DNA from: Agriterribacter humi
GTDB lineage: Bacteria; Bacteroidota; Bacteroidia; Chitinophagales; Chitinophagaceae
Direction of reading: 5' to 3'
Assembly: GCF_009192765.1 (NCBI RefSeq)
Contig: NZ_VOHQ01000019.1
Location: 21,562-85,561 of the forward strand
Length of the DNA stretch: 64,000 bases
Shown one piece after another: positions 8,810 through 16,395 of the stretch. The notes beneath the pieces were generated by a model. The model was not told the DNA's origin. It ran no database searches and saw only the letters and a list, made by a program, of their open reading frames with translations. Position 1 is the stretch's first letter; each line of letters opens with the position of its first letter. The position numbers and the translations under genes were made by a program.

Positions 8810-9814
8810 ATGCAAGCAAATCGAATAACGCTGCTAAGTAAAAAGAGAAAGCCCAAATCAAGCAAAGTATATGATACGTATTGGAAATTTGCGTCTGAAC
8901 GACAAAATATTTTCTTTAATCGAATAGAAAAACCAATGCAACATCCGTGGACAAAAGATTTTGTTTTAAGAAACTTTAAATTTACTAATGCTTATCGGGT
9001 GAGCGATAGGGTAAGCCAATACCTGATTTCTAATATTATACAAAACGGTAATCAAAATATCGACGAAGTTTTTTTTCGAATAATACTTTTTAAGCTATTT
9101 AATAAAATAGAAACATGGGAATATCTCCAAAAACAAGTTGGTGAACTTTTTTATTCTGATTTCAAATTTGAACGTTATTCAGAAGCTTTAGCTCTATTAA
9201 AACTTCGCGGACAAGCTATTTATTCTAACGCTTACATTATGGCATCAGGTAAATCTTCATTTAATCATGAATATAAACATGATAATCATTTGAGGCTTAT
9301 CCAAGCCATGATGCAGGATAGTATTGCTAGGAAATTGCAGGAATGTAACAGTATGAAACAAGCATATGAAATCTTATTAAAATTTCCAACGATAGGATCT
9401 TTCTTAGCCTATCAATATGTAACGGATATAAACTATAGCAATATTACTATGTTTTCTGAGATGGAGTTTGTAAAAGCTGGTCCTGGGGCAAAGGATGGAA
9501 TTAGAAAATGCTTTTCAGATTACGGAGATTATTCTGAGGAAGACATAATAAAACTTGTTTGTGAAACCCAAGAAAATGAATTTGAAAGATTAGGACTTGA
9601 ATTTAAGACATTGTGGGGGCGAAGGCTACAACTTATAGACTGTCAAAATCTATTTTGTGAAGTAGATAAATATTCCCGTGTGGTTCACCCTAATGTGATT
9701 GGTCATTCCAAAAGGACTAGAATCAAGCAAAAATTTCAACCAAGTTCATTGATTCCTATCAACTATAGCTTCCCTGAGAAATGGAATATTAAAATAGATA
9801 GAGTTTATGGATAG
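8810..9814 (+). CDS. HMUDK-helical / alpha-glutamyl-putrescinyl-thymine pyrophosphorylase family protein
   Basis: This 334-aa protein matches, from memory of the family, the helical domain of 5-hydroxymethyl-dUMP DNA kinases and the related alpha-glutamyl/putrescinyl-thymine pyrophosphorylases. Matching segments are ERQNIFFNRIEKP, HPWTKDFVLRNFKFTN, YRVSDRVSQYLI, a helix-hairpin-helix-like FPTIGSFLAYQYVTDINYS, EFVKAGPGAKDGI and the C-terminal LQLIDCQNLFCEVDKYSRV. In phages such enzymes act in thymine hypermodification of DNA; the fold is thought to derive from DNA glycosylases. In a chromosomal setting the substrate is unknown. Its stop overlaps the TIR start by 8 bp, so the two are translationally coupled. 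No kinase P-loop is visible, so the family's helical module stands alone here. Confidence 0.83.
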   Translation: MQANRITLLSKKRKPKSSKVYDTYWKFASERQNIFFNRIEKPMQHPWTKDFVLRNFKFTNAYRVSDRVSQYLISNIIQNGNQNIDEVFFRIILFKLFNKIETWEYLQKQVGELFYSDFKFERYSEALALLKLRGQAIYSNAYIMASGKSSFNHEYKHDNHLRLIQAMMQDSIARKLQECNSMKQAYEILLKFPTIGSFLAYQYVTDINYSNITMFSEMEFVKAGPGAKDGIRKCFSDYGDYSEEDIIKLVCETQENEFERLGLEFKTLWGRRLQLIDCQNLFCEVDKYSRVVHPNVIGHSKRTRIKQKFQPSSLIPINYSFPEKWNIKIDRVYG

Positions 9815-10289
9815 ACATAACATATTTATTAGTCATCATGGCAAAGATGATGATAAAGTTCAAGCCCTAAAGGAACGACTTAAAAGCGCGGGGTATAATG
9901 TTCATAACTATTCGGTTGATAGTACCAAACATAAAGATGGCAGGCGTCCTTCTGACCAAGTTATTGCAAGATACTTGCGTATGCAGGTCCGTTGGGCTGG
10001 ATCTCTTATTTGCTTAATTGGAAAAGATACTTTTAATAGATCGTGGGTTAATTATGAAATAAGACAGGCTCATTTACAAGGGAAGAAAATAATTGGAGTT
10101 TATGCTCATGGATATAAGGACACGCCATTGCCTGATGCATTTAAAAAATATGGTAATTATAGCTTTGGATGGAATTCAATAGATAAAATTGGAGATGCGA
10201 TTTCGGGCGAACCTCTGCCTTTTGAAAACCCAGATGGAACTCCAAGTACACCAATATTCAATATTAAAAAAATTAAATGCAAAAAATGA
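9807..10289 (+). CDS. ThsB-like TIR domain protein, operonic with nucleotide-modification genes
   Basis: The protein is 160 aa and is a single TIR-like domain of the ThsB/MTH538 type: HNIFISHHGKDDDKVQALKERL at the start, SDQVIARYLRMQVRWAGSLICLIG, then the conserved WVNYEIRQA, whose Glu corresponds to the NAD-hydrolysing residue, and KKIIGVYAHG. It overlaps the preceding gene by 8 bp and the following Nmad2 gene by 13 bp, which argues for one transcript. The same WVxYE segment occurs in the ThsB encoded convergently at 10935-11414, but the two are clearly diverged. It may be the signal-producing or NAD-consuming part of the operon; a role as an extra sensor for the neighbouring ThsA is also possible. 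Confidence 0.88.
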   Translation: MDRHNIFISHHGKDDDKVQALKERLKSAGYNVHNYSVDSTKHKDGRRPSDQVIARYLRMQVRWAGSLICLIGKDTFNRSWVNYEIRQAHLQGKKIIGVYAHGYKDTPLPDAFKKYGNYSFGWNSIDKIGDAISGEPLPFENPDGTPSTPIFNIKKIKCKK

Positions 10290-10891
10290 ATTTCTATTCT
10301 TATAAATTAGATCATGATTATGGGCTTGCGCCAAACCCATTTGGAGAACACTGTACACTAGCTGTTTGTAAATCTAGTATTCGAAAAAATAAGAATCTAA
10401 CAATTAATGATTGGGTAATTGGCACAGGTAGCAAAGCACTGGGGTATGAGTACTCAGTTATTTACGCTATGCAAGTGCAGGAAATAGTAACTTTTGATGA
10501 ATACTGGAGTGATAAAAGGTTTGATTATAAAAAACCCGTTTTAAATGGCAGCCTGGTGCAAATGTACGGTGACAACTTTTACCATACAGATAAAACAACT
10601 GGCGAATGGATTCAAGAAGAATCTGCTCACTCTGTTGTAGATAAGGAAGCCCACCTAGAAACAGATACAAATGGTAAAAACGTTTTAATATCGAAAAGAT
10701 TTTGGTACATGGGAGATAAGGCAAAAAAGATTCCTGACCATCTAATAAAAATATGCAATAAAGGAAGAAATATGAAGTACCGAACTATTGATAATAAATT
10801 AGGAAATGAGTTTATTCTATGGATGAAAGAGAATTTCGCTATAGGTATTAGCGGAGATCCAATTAGTTGGATGGAATATTATAAATTATAA
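10277..10891 (+). CDS. Nucleotide modification associated domain 2 (Nmad2) protein
   Basis: The 204-aa protein opens with the hallmark FYSYKLDHDYGLAPNPFG, then CTLAVCKSSIRKN, DWVIGTGSKALG, YAMQVQEIVTFDEYWSD and RFDYKKP, which I recognise as the Nmad2 family. That family was defined by its linkage to enzymes that make or process modified bases or nucleotides. The biochemical activity is not established. ATGs at 10277 (MQKMNF) and 10286 are both possible starts. It is the last gene of the four-gene operon, overlapping the TIR gene by 13 bp and ending 44 bp before the convergent thsB stop. Confidence 0.85.
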   Translation: MQKMNFYSYKLDHDYGLAPNPFGEHCTLAVCKSSIRKNKNLTINDWVIGTGSKALGYEYSVIYAMQVQEIVTFDEYWSDKRFDYKKPVLNGSLVQMYGDNFYHTDKTTGEWIQEESAHSVVDKEAHLETDTNGKNVLISKRFWYMGDKAKKIPDHLIKICNKGRNMKYRTIDNKLGNEFILWMKENFAIGISGDPISWMEYYKL

Positions 10892-10934
10892 ATGATATGT
10901 AAAATGTCTTCAAAAACCCCTTTTACAAAAAGAC

Positions 10935-11414
10935 CTATCGGTATTTTATTGCATCTTCAATCCAATTTTCAAGATTACTTGCGATATCATTATAAGCAGT
11001 GTAGGAATTGGGATTGTAACATTTGACTAAACTAGAGAGCCTTCGCCCGTCTTTAAGAAAGATTTGTTCGAATGGATTTGATCCTTGACGACATATGCCC
11101 GCGCGTGGACATTTTATATTATGAATGTAGATACCTACAACAGCTTTGCCATCATTCCAAGCCTTTTCAATCTCGTATTTTACCCATTTTCTATAAGAGG
11201 TTTCTGCACCGACTAATACAGCTAAACAACTTTTATATTTCATGGTGTCATCAATCCACCTTTTAACTGATGCGTCTCCGCCTCTTTTTACAGTTTCCCA
11301 CTCATTTACAGAAACGGGCTCATTTCCTTCTAATACACCCATGTTTCTAATTTGTTGTACTCTAAATACATCATTATCAAAGTGAAAGCTATAAAATATT
11401 TGTCTCTTTGCCAT
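10935..11414 (-). CDS. thsB: Thoeris ThsB, TIR-domain cyclic-nucleotide synthase
   Basis: The protein is 159 aa, a stand-alone ThsB-type TIR domain. It begins RQIFYSFHFDNDVFRVQQIRN, has SVNEWETVK and VKRWIDDTMKYKSCLAVLVG, then WVKYEIEKAWNDGKAVVGIYIH with the conserved catalytic-position Glu. In type I Thoeris, ThsB senses phage infection and converts NAD into a cyclic ADP-ribose isomer that activates ThsA. Its ATG lies 2 bp after the thsA stop, so the two genes form one operon in the order thsA-thsB. The 3' end faces the Nmad2 gene convergently. Confidence 0.93.
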   Translation of the reverse strand: MAKRQIFYSFHFDNDVFRVQQIRNMGVLEGNEPVSVNEWETVKRGGDASVKRWIDDTMKYKSCLAVLVGAETSYRKWVKYEIEKAWNDGKAVVGIYIHNIKCPRAGICRQGSNPFEQIFLKDGRRLSSLVKCYNPNSYTAYNDIASNLENWIEDAIKYR

Positions 11415-11416
11415 TG

Positions 11417-12877
11417 CTATGCTTTTTGTAATATACTAATTGCTTTTATAGTATTTGTTATTATTTCTTCTTTAGAGATATTATCCTTTCCCAATTCTTT
11501 GATTGCATTATGCAGGTCTGCATTATCAGGATAATAAGTATTTAGGTTACTCATTACTTTGTCCCATAAAGTTTTAGAAACAGAACCTGTTGCACCAATT
11601 GGAATAGGAATAACAAAATGCTTTAAGCAAGTATCAAACTCTTCTTCCATACCATTTGAATTGACAATCTTACCCTCAACTAACTTATTTCCGAAAACAA
11701 AAATTGCAATTCCTGCTTTTGTGATCATATCGTTTCGATAATCTGTCCATATTTCGGAAATGCTTTTAGTACCTGATTGTATTTGGGGAAATGGCCTAAG
11801 AATAAGTAAATCATCTAAATTTCTGTAGTTAGAATTAAGTTTGTAGTCCAAAGCTCCGTTTATGACGATACTTCCAATTCCTAAACCATATCCTGAAACA
11901 ATTTTATACTCTTTCTCTGCTAATTTGTAACTCAATGAATGTATGAGGTCTTTAGCATCTGCTTCTTTGTAAGGAAAATAATCAGCGGCAGCACCTGAAA
12001 TAAAAATATTTCTTCTTTTCACCCGTTTTTCTATTTCTGAAAGAATGAATGTTATTTCAGAATAATCTTTAATCATTACCGCATTTATGCCATATCTTAT
12101 TAAATCATCAATTTTTAGTTCCTGTTTAACTTTTGCATATAAATAATCTTCTTTGTTTTCATCTGCAGATTTGGTTGTATCGTTAAAGTCGCTTTCTGCA
12201 ATTTCTTTAAAAAAGAAAAAGTGGGTTGGCGTGTTATCTTTTAGCAAGATTTTTATTCTGCCTAAAATATAATCCAAATTGGGGTCGTCAAAACTAAATC
12301 CAATGAACAAGAATGTTTTTGATAACAAGTCACCTCTAAGTGCAGTAGAAAATAGTTCTTTCTTATCGTTGTAAGTCTCATAATCATCTTTTGTCAGTAC
12401 TGCTTCATCAGGCGAATCTTTATCACCATGCATTTTGTAAACAATCGCATCCTTCTTCTTTATGTTACTTGCAAAATCTTCATTTCTAAGTTTACGCTCA
12501 ACAGTTTTTCCGACTGTTTCCAAAGTTCTTTCGATGAGTTGATCGTAATTTGTTGTCCAATATGTATCTATTCCAATTCGAGATAAAATTTTATGGTTTT
12601 CGCTACCCTCTTTCAGTGTGGTAAATTCATTTTTGATTTTGTTGTTTATTTTCCCCCTTTTGAATTTATTAAAATGGTATTGTGCAATTGAAATTAAATC
12701 GTGCTCTTTTTCAATATTTAGTTTGAGTTCATCAGCTAAATCTTTCAATAAACCTCTCCAATTCACAAAGCCCAAAGATGCCGATAGCCCTGCGCCTGCA
12801 AAAATTGCAGCATCCCCGTTGTTAATTTCAGTAACAAAAGCGTTTATAAATGATCTCTGTTGTTGTGTAAATTCCAT
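11417..12877 (-). CDS. thsA: Thoeris ThsA, SIR2-SLOG NADase effector
   Basis: The ATG at 12877 (MEFTQQQRSF, 486 aa) is preferred; a TTG six codons upstream also keeps the frame. The N-terminal SIR2 domain (about 1-280) has AAIFAGAGLSASLGFVNW, the TTNYDQLIE Asn and YKMHGD His that correspond to the catalytic Asn and His of known ThsA, and FLFIGFSFDDPNLD. The C-terminal SLOG/STALD domain (about 285-486) starts RRNIFISGAAADY and has IVSGYGLGIGSIVINGAL and FGNKL, the pocket that binds the TIR-made signal. On activation the SIR2 domain depletes NAD and causes abortive infection. The only upstream DNA before the IS21 remnant is about 75 bp, so its promoter lies in or next to that remnant. Confidence 0.95.
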   Translation of the reverse strand: MEFTQQQRSFINAFVTEINNGDAAIFAGAGLSASLGFVNWRGLLKDLADELKLNIEKEHDLISIAQYHFNKFKRGKINNKIKNEFTTLKEGSENHKILSRIGIDTYWTTNYDQLIERTLETVGKTVERKLRNEDFASNIKKKDAIVYKMHGDKDSPDEAVLTKDDYETYNDKKELFSTALRGDLLSKTFLFIGFSFDDPNLDYILGRIKILLKDNTPTHFFFFKEIAESDFNDTTKSADENKEDYLYAKVKQELKIDDLIRYGINAVMIKDYSEITFILSEIEKRVKRRNIFISGAAADYFPYKEADAKDLIHSLSYKLAEKEYKIVSGYGLGIGSIVINGALDYKLNSNYRNLDDLLILRPFPQIQSGTKSISEIWTDYRNDMITKAGIAIFVFGNKLVEGKIVNSNGMEEEFDTCLKHFVIPIPIGATGSVSKTLWDKVMSNLNTYYPDNADLHNAIKELGKDNISKEEIITNTIKAISILQKA

Positions 12878-12952
12878 AATTATTTTTTTAGCCAATCATC
12901 CAACCAAATATTTTTCTCATTAGGATAAATTAGTCTGAATATGTTATCGTAT

Positions 12953-13465
12953 TGTAAATTCCGTTGATGTTGACCCGGGTGTAAATTCTGTCATGTTGAC
13001 CCACCCGCTTTGCGGGGCAATAATTGTAAGAGCTTAATGATAGATAAAAATACAAATGTTATTGATTCGTTTTTAGTTTTCTTCTTCTTAAGGATTCGCC
13101 TTTTAGTTCTGTGCGGTGTGCACAAGCTGTCAGTCTGTCAAGGATGGCTGTAAATTCCGTTGATGTTGACCCGGGATTCCGGGATGTTGACCCACCCCGC
13201 TTTGCGGGGCAATAATTGTAAGAGCTTAATTATAGATAAAAATACAAATGTTATTGATTCGTTTTTAGTTTTCTTCTTCTTAAGGATTCACCTTTTAGTT
13301 CTATGCGGTGTGCGCAAGCTGTCAGTCTGTCAAGGATTGCATCGGCGAGCGTAGGATCATTAATATACTCATGCCATTGGTAATTGTGATGTTATTATAA
13401 TACTTTTTTTACCATAACGATCTTCCAGTAATTGTAATAATGTAAGGCGCATGTTGTATGGTTTA
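12953..13465 (-). mobile_element. IS21-family remnant with tandemly duplicated right end
   Basis: Two copies of an IS21-type right end lie head to tail: 12953-13145 and 13149-13340. Each starts TGTAAATTCCGTTGATGTTGACCC, repeats a shorter TGTTGACCC unit, contains CCGCTTTGCGGGGCAATAAT and ends in the istB C-terminal codons on the minus strand. Multiple TGT...TTGACCC terminal repeats are characteristic of IS21 ends. Only the second copy continues into more of istB, to about 13465. The other end and istA are absent. The copies differ at a handful of positions, so the duplication is not brand new. Confidence 0.85.
13251..13465 (-). pseudogene. istB: istB 3' fragment (IS21 transposition helper ATPase), frameshifted
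   Basis: The minus-strand translation gives [24 protein letters not shown], then after a frame change [19 protein letters not shown] and [14 protein letters not shown] with the stop at 13251. This is the conserved C-terminal part of IstB. The frame break falls between TSQLP and QWHEY and the Walker motifs are missing, so it is dead. The shorter first copy (13059-13145) has only the last ~28 codons ([17 protein letters not shown]...). The fragment ends immediately before the sce7726 start. Confidence 0.88.
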
Positions 13466-13466
13466 A

Positions 13467-14066
13467 ATGATATCGCATATATTTGGAACTATTATGCGAG
13501 ACCCAATTATCAGACATGCCTTTCACAGTTCTGTGCTATTGTCGGCACATGCAGATAATAATAGTTGTGTGGTGGATGAGCTTGTCTTGAAAAATGGCCT
13601 TGTTCGGGCGGATATTGCTGTGCTAAACGGCTGTCTAATCGGTTATGAGATTAAAGGTGAAAAGGATACGTTATTAAGGCTTCCACTACAGGTTGCCGTG
13701 TACAGCGAGGTGTTTGATAAAGCATATCTTATCATAAGTGAAAAACATTTGCCAAAAGCAATAGAACAGATTCCTGACTGGTGGGGTATTTACCTTGCAA
13801 AAAAGTCTAAAAGTCTTCCGGCTAAATTTAAAAGAGTACGGGCTGCTAAATTTAATAAGTATCAAAACCCCTATACAATTTTGCAACTTCTTTGGAAAGT
13901 AGAAGCATTAGAGTTTGCAAACTCCTTGCTGCCAGAACAACTTAACCCAAGAACTACCAAACGAAACATATACGAAGTAATCTGCCAAAATTGCTCCGTA
14001 AACATAGTTAGCCAAACAGTCACTAAATATCTTAAGCAACGAAGGAATTGGCGTATAGATCAGTAA
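13467..14066 (+). CDS. sce7726-family protein (PD-(D/E)XK nuclease-like)
   Basis: The protein is 199 aa from the ATG at 13467; the ATG at 13494 (MRDPIIRHAFH) fits the family start better and the first nine codons may be a product of the IS junction. The core has DELVLKNGLVRADIAVLNGCLIGYEIKGEKDTL: the D of RADIAV and the E-x-K of YEIKG form a PD-(D/E)XK nuclease signature. LPLQVAVYSEVFDKAYL and IPDWWGIYLA follow, as in the sce7726 family. The biological role is not known; members are often found with phage-like or defence genes. The gene abuts the IS21 remnant and its 3' end overlaps the convergent beta-family gene by 35 bp. Confidence 0.82.
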   Translation: MISHIFGTIMRDPIIRHAFHSSVLLSAHADNNSCVVDELVLKNGLVRADIAVLNGCLIGYEIKGEKDTLLRLPLQVAVYSEVFDKAYLIISEKHLPKAIEQIPDWWGIYLAKKSKSLPAKFKRVRAAKFNKYQNPYTILQLLWKVEALEFANSLLPEQLNPRTTKRNIYEVICQNCSVNIVSQTVTKYLKQRRNWRIDQ

Positions 14067-15117
14067 CGACTTTTGTAATATGATGATTATGTCCTACTTT
14101 TTTCCAAACAGTTGGATTTCCTGTTTTTGTCAGTCCATCAGAACAATTTTTTAGATGCAGGTCACCTGCAGAAAAAGGAGGCCCCATATAATATTGTGAT
14201 TTTACAATTTGGGTTGCCTGATTAATGTATTGCTTAAAGTCTTCAGAATCTTTCAGAGCTTTTCCTTTAATGACATACCAGATTTTATCCGCAGTGTAAC
14301 GTATATTAGCACTTCTTTGCATTTTAGTAGGGTCAAACTCAAAATATCCTGGTGCTATAATGCTGTAGTCTCCATAATTAATTGATCTATCAAATTCCCT
14401 GTTACCTAATTTAATCTTAAGTGTTAAGAAGAACTCCCAATCATTACGAACAATATTATTAATACCTGTTTTCAACATGCCGGTTTCAGGAAATGCTCCT
14501 CCGCAGATAGTAAAAGTTTTCCAGTCATTAAAATTGGGAAATATTTCTAACTGATCTAAGATTCCATCGGAAAAATCATCAATGTTGCTAAAGTCAGAGT
14601 TCTGAAGATCTAAAATTAAATGAATATCAGCTGGCACCATCTCAACCTTATTCAATAGGCTTTTTAATTTAAATTCAAATTCTGGGTCAGTTATATCTTC
14701 TATCGAAACTCTTACTCCTATATCGGCGTAATTGATACGAAAATTGAGTTTTACGGCATCAATAATATGATCTATAGAATTCAATCTCAAAACAGGAATA
14801 CATTTTGTACCAATAGCGGATGTAAGAATGCTAACAATATAGGTTATGGGTACTTTGCCACCTGGTCGTTCATTATCAATCATGTAAGTGTCAATGAACG
14901 ATATTTGTTGTGGCCATTTTTTTAAGTATCTCTTACAAATACTGTTTATATGTTCCTCAATGGATTTAGGCTTGGCATTTTTTTCATTATCCCATTCCCT
15001 TGGCGTTACTTCGAATAGCGGTACAACCTTTTTCTTAGTCTTTTCGTCTAATTTTTCCAACCCGTCAAATTCACCTTGTTTAGTTTTCAACACGGGCAAA
15101 TAGAAATTTGCTTCCAT
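14032..15117 (-). CDS. Beta family protein (T4-type beta protein family)
   Basis: The 361-aa protein begins YLPVLKTKQGEFDGLEKLDE and KKKVVPLFEVTPREWD, the hallmark opening of the beta-protein family first named from phage. Later landmarks are SFIDTYMIDN, CIPVLRLNS, DIHLILDLQNSDFSNID, ITICGGAFPE-like TFTICGGAFPE and NREFDRSINYGDYSIIAPGYFEFDPTKM. Its biochemical role is unknown. It is the last of three genes with DUF6932 and XRE-ImmA and has a near-perfect Shine-Dalgarno sequence. Association with an ImmA-type protease suggests one protein of the trio is a toxin or sensor and another its regulator. Confidence 0.82.
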   Translation of the reverse strand: MEANFYLPVLKTKQGEFDGLEKLDEKTKKKVVPLFEVTPREWDNEKNAKPKSIEEHINSICKRYLKKWPQQISFIDTYMIDNERPGGKVPITYIVSILTSAIGTKCIPVLRLNSIDHIIDAVKLNFRINYADIGVRVSIEDITDPEFEFKLKSLLNKVEMVPADIHLILDLQNSDFSNIDDFSDGILDQLEIFPNFNDWKTFTICGGAFPETGMLKTGINNIVRNDWEFFLTLKIKLGNREFDRSINYGDYSIIAPGYFEFDPTKMQRSANIRYTADKIWYVIKGKALKDSEDFKQYINQATQIVKSQYYMGPPFSAGDLHLKNCSDGLTKTGNPTVWKKVGHNHHITKVVTDLYANSFVA

Positions 15118-15121
15118 TTTA

Positions 15122-15130
15122 ACCTCCTTT
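15122..15130 (-). promoter_or_regulatory. Strong Shine-Dalgarno (AAAGGAGGT) for the beta-family gene
   Basis: AAAGGAGGT lies four bases upstream of the ATG at 15117. It fixes the start and overlaps the XRE-ImmA stop codon. Bacteroidota genes seldom use such a strong site, and the other genes in this window lack one. Confidence 0.8.
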
Positions 15131-16395
15131 TATTTTAATTGATTTGAAAATAAGTTTCTTACTTTTCCTTGCTCCACCAACTCTGTAAATAAAAAATATT
15201 TACCTGTCTCTCTTCTAATACGACCAGCAATTAATGCAGCATGAATTTTTAAAGATTTAGCTAAATTTAGAATGGTTGTCTCGGTTGGATTAAATCGTAC
15301 TAATGATTTTCTCCATGTTTCATTAGGAATAAGTGCATTGAGAGAAAAATCGTCTGCTTCTTTTTCAATGCCTTCGGATTTGGTATCTAAGTCGTCAAAT
15401 ATGGCGTAAATCTTATCGGATAAATGTAGTTTCACATGTGCGATCTCGTGAAATAATACAAACCAAAAATTGTCAAGTCTATCATGACGTAATGTTAAAG
15501 CTATTATCGGTTTATCCTTTTCGATTTGAATTGCTGCTCCATCCAAGAATGTTCCATCTAAATGTGATTCAATGACGAACTTTATCCCACTTGCTTTCAA
15601 ATATTCGCCAGCTTTTACAGGGCCGTCATCATAAGCACTAAGCAATCTCAAATCTTCGAGCCATTGATCATTTATGTTATCAACAACAAAATCTACATCT
15701 AATACTTGTTCTCTTGACTTTTTGATTACTTGAGTATACCAAGCTTCTAAAGCATAATCATTTAATGTTGATCCAGATCGAACGTTTTTCTTAGTCAGGC
15801 TTGTTTTCATTGCGAAAGAGCCTTGAAAAAAAGTTTCAAGCAAATTTTTTGACTCTAAAACTGCATCGTTCAAAGTGCCTGAGAAGTTTCCAAACCAACC
15901 ACGTTGGAACATTTGCTTGAATGGATAATTGTTGATATCAAACTTTTCAGGGGCATGCATTTCCTTAATAAGTACGTCACCCTGGATACGTATGCCTAGC
16001 ACCTTTGCAATTTTTAAAAGAGTTTTTACACTCGCAGTTTCATATCGTTCTGCTTCGTACCGTTGAATTTGCTGCATCTTAAGATCAAGTTTTGTAGCCA
16101 ATTCGGATTGTGTTAAATTATTAGCTATGCGGGCTTTTATTAACGATAAGGGTAATTCTTCTATACTTGAAATTTCAGTTACAGCGATCTTACCAGCTTT
16201 CAAATCTTCATACTCATTTACCTGCGTTATTAGATCATTAAGTTGGTATTGTATTGCATCTTTTTGAGCCTGAATTATCAAAGGATGAACATCTTTGACC
16301 TCTGCAGTAGATGTCAAGAAAATGCTATCCAATGATTTCTTGAAATTCTCAATCTGATTTTTTACGATTTTATATTGTCTATCATTAGTAATCAT
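15130..16395 (-). CDS. XRE helix-turn-helix / ImmA-IrrE metallopeptidase fusion
   Basis: The protein is 421 aa. Residues 1-70 are a helical, coiled-coil-like region. An XRE DNA-binding domain follows at about 80-140 (IKARIANNLTQSELATKLDLKMQQIQRYEAERY; TLLKIAKVLGI). The C-terminal IrrE/ImmA peptidase has the zinc motif FHEIAHVKLHL and the downstream third ligand region EKEADDFSLNALIP. ImmA-type proteases cleave repressors or toxins when triggered; IrrE controls DNA-damage responses. The gene overlaps the DUF6932 stop by 4 bp and abuts the beta gene, so the three are one operon. The likely role is regulation of its partners; the target is inferred, not visible. Confidence 0.9.
   Translation of the reverse strand: MITNDRQYKIVKNQIENFKKSLDSIFLTSTAEVKDVHPLIIQAQKDAIQYQLNDLITQVNEYEDLKAGKIAVTEISSIEELPLSLIKARIANNLTQSELATKLDLKMQQIQRYEAERYETASVKTLLKIAKVLGIRIQGDVLIKEMHAPEKFDINNYPFKQMFQRGWFGNFSGTLNDAVLESKNLLETFFQGSFAMKTSLTKKNVRSGSTLNDYALEAWYTQVIKKSREQVLDVDFVVDNINDQWLEDLRLLSAYDDGPVKAGEYLKASGIKFVIESHLDGTFLDGAAIQIEKDKPIIALTLRHDRLDNFWFVLFHEIAHVKLHLSDKIYAIFDDLDTKSEGIEKEADDFSLNALIPNETWRKSLVRFNPTETTILNLAKSLKIHAALIAGRIRRETGKYFLFTELVEQGKVRNLFSNQLK

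Noticed and set aside
12953..13340. Tandem ~190-bp repeats considered as a CRISPR array or satellite
   Set aside because: There are only two copies, with istB codons and IS21 terminal motifs, so it is a transposon remnant.
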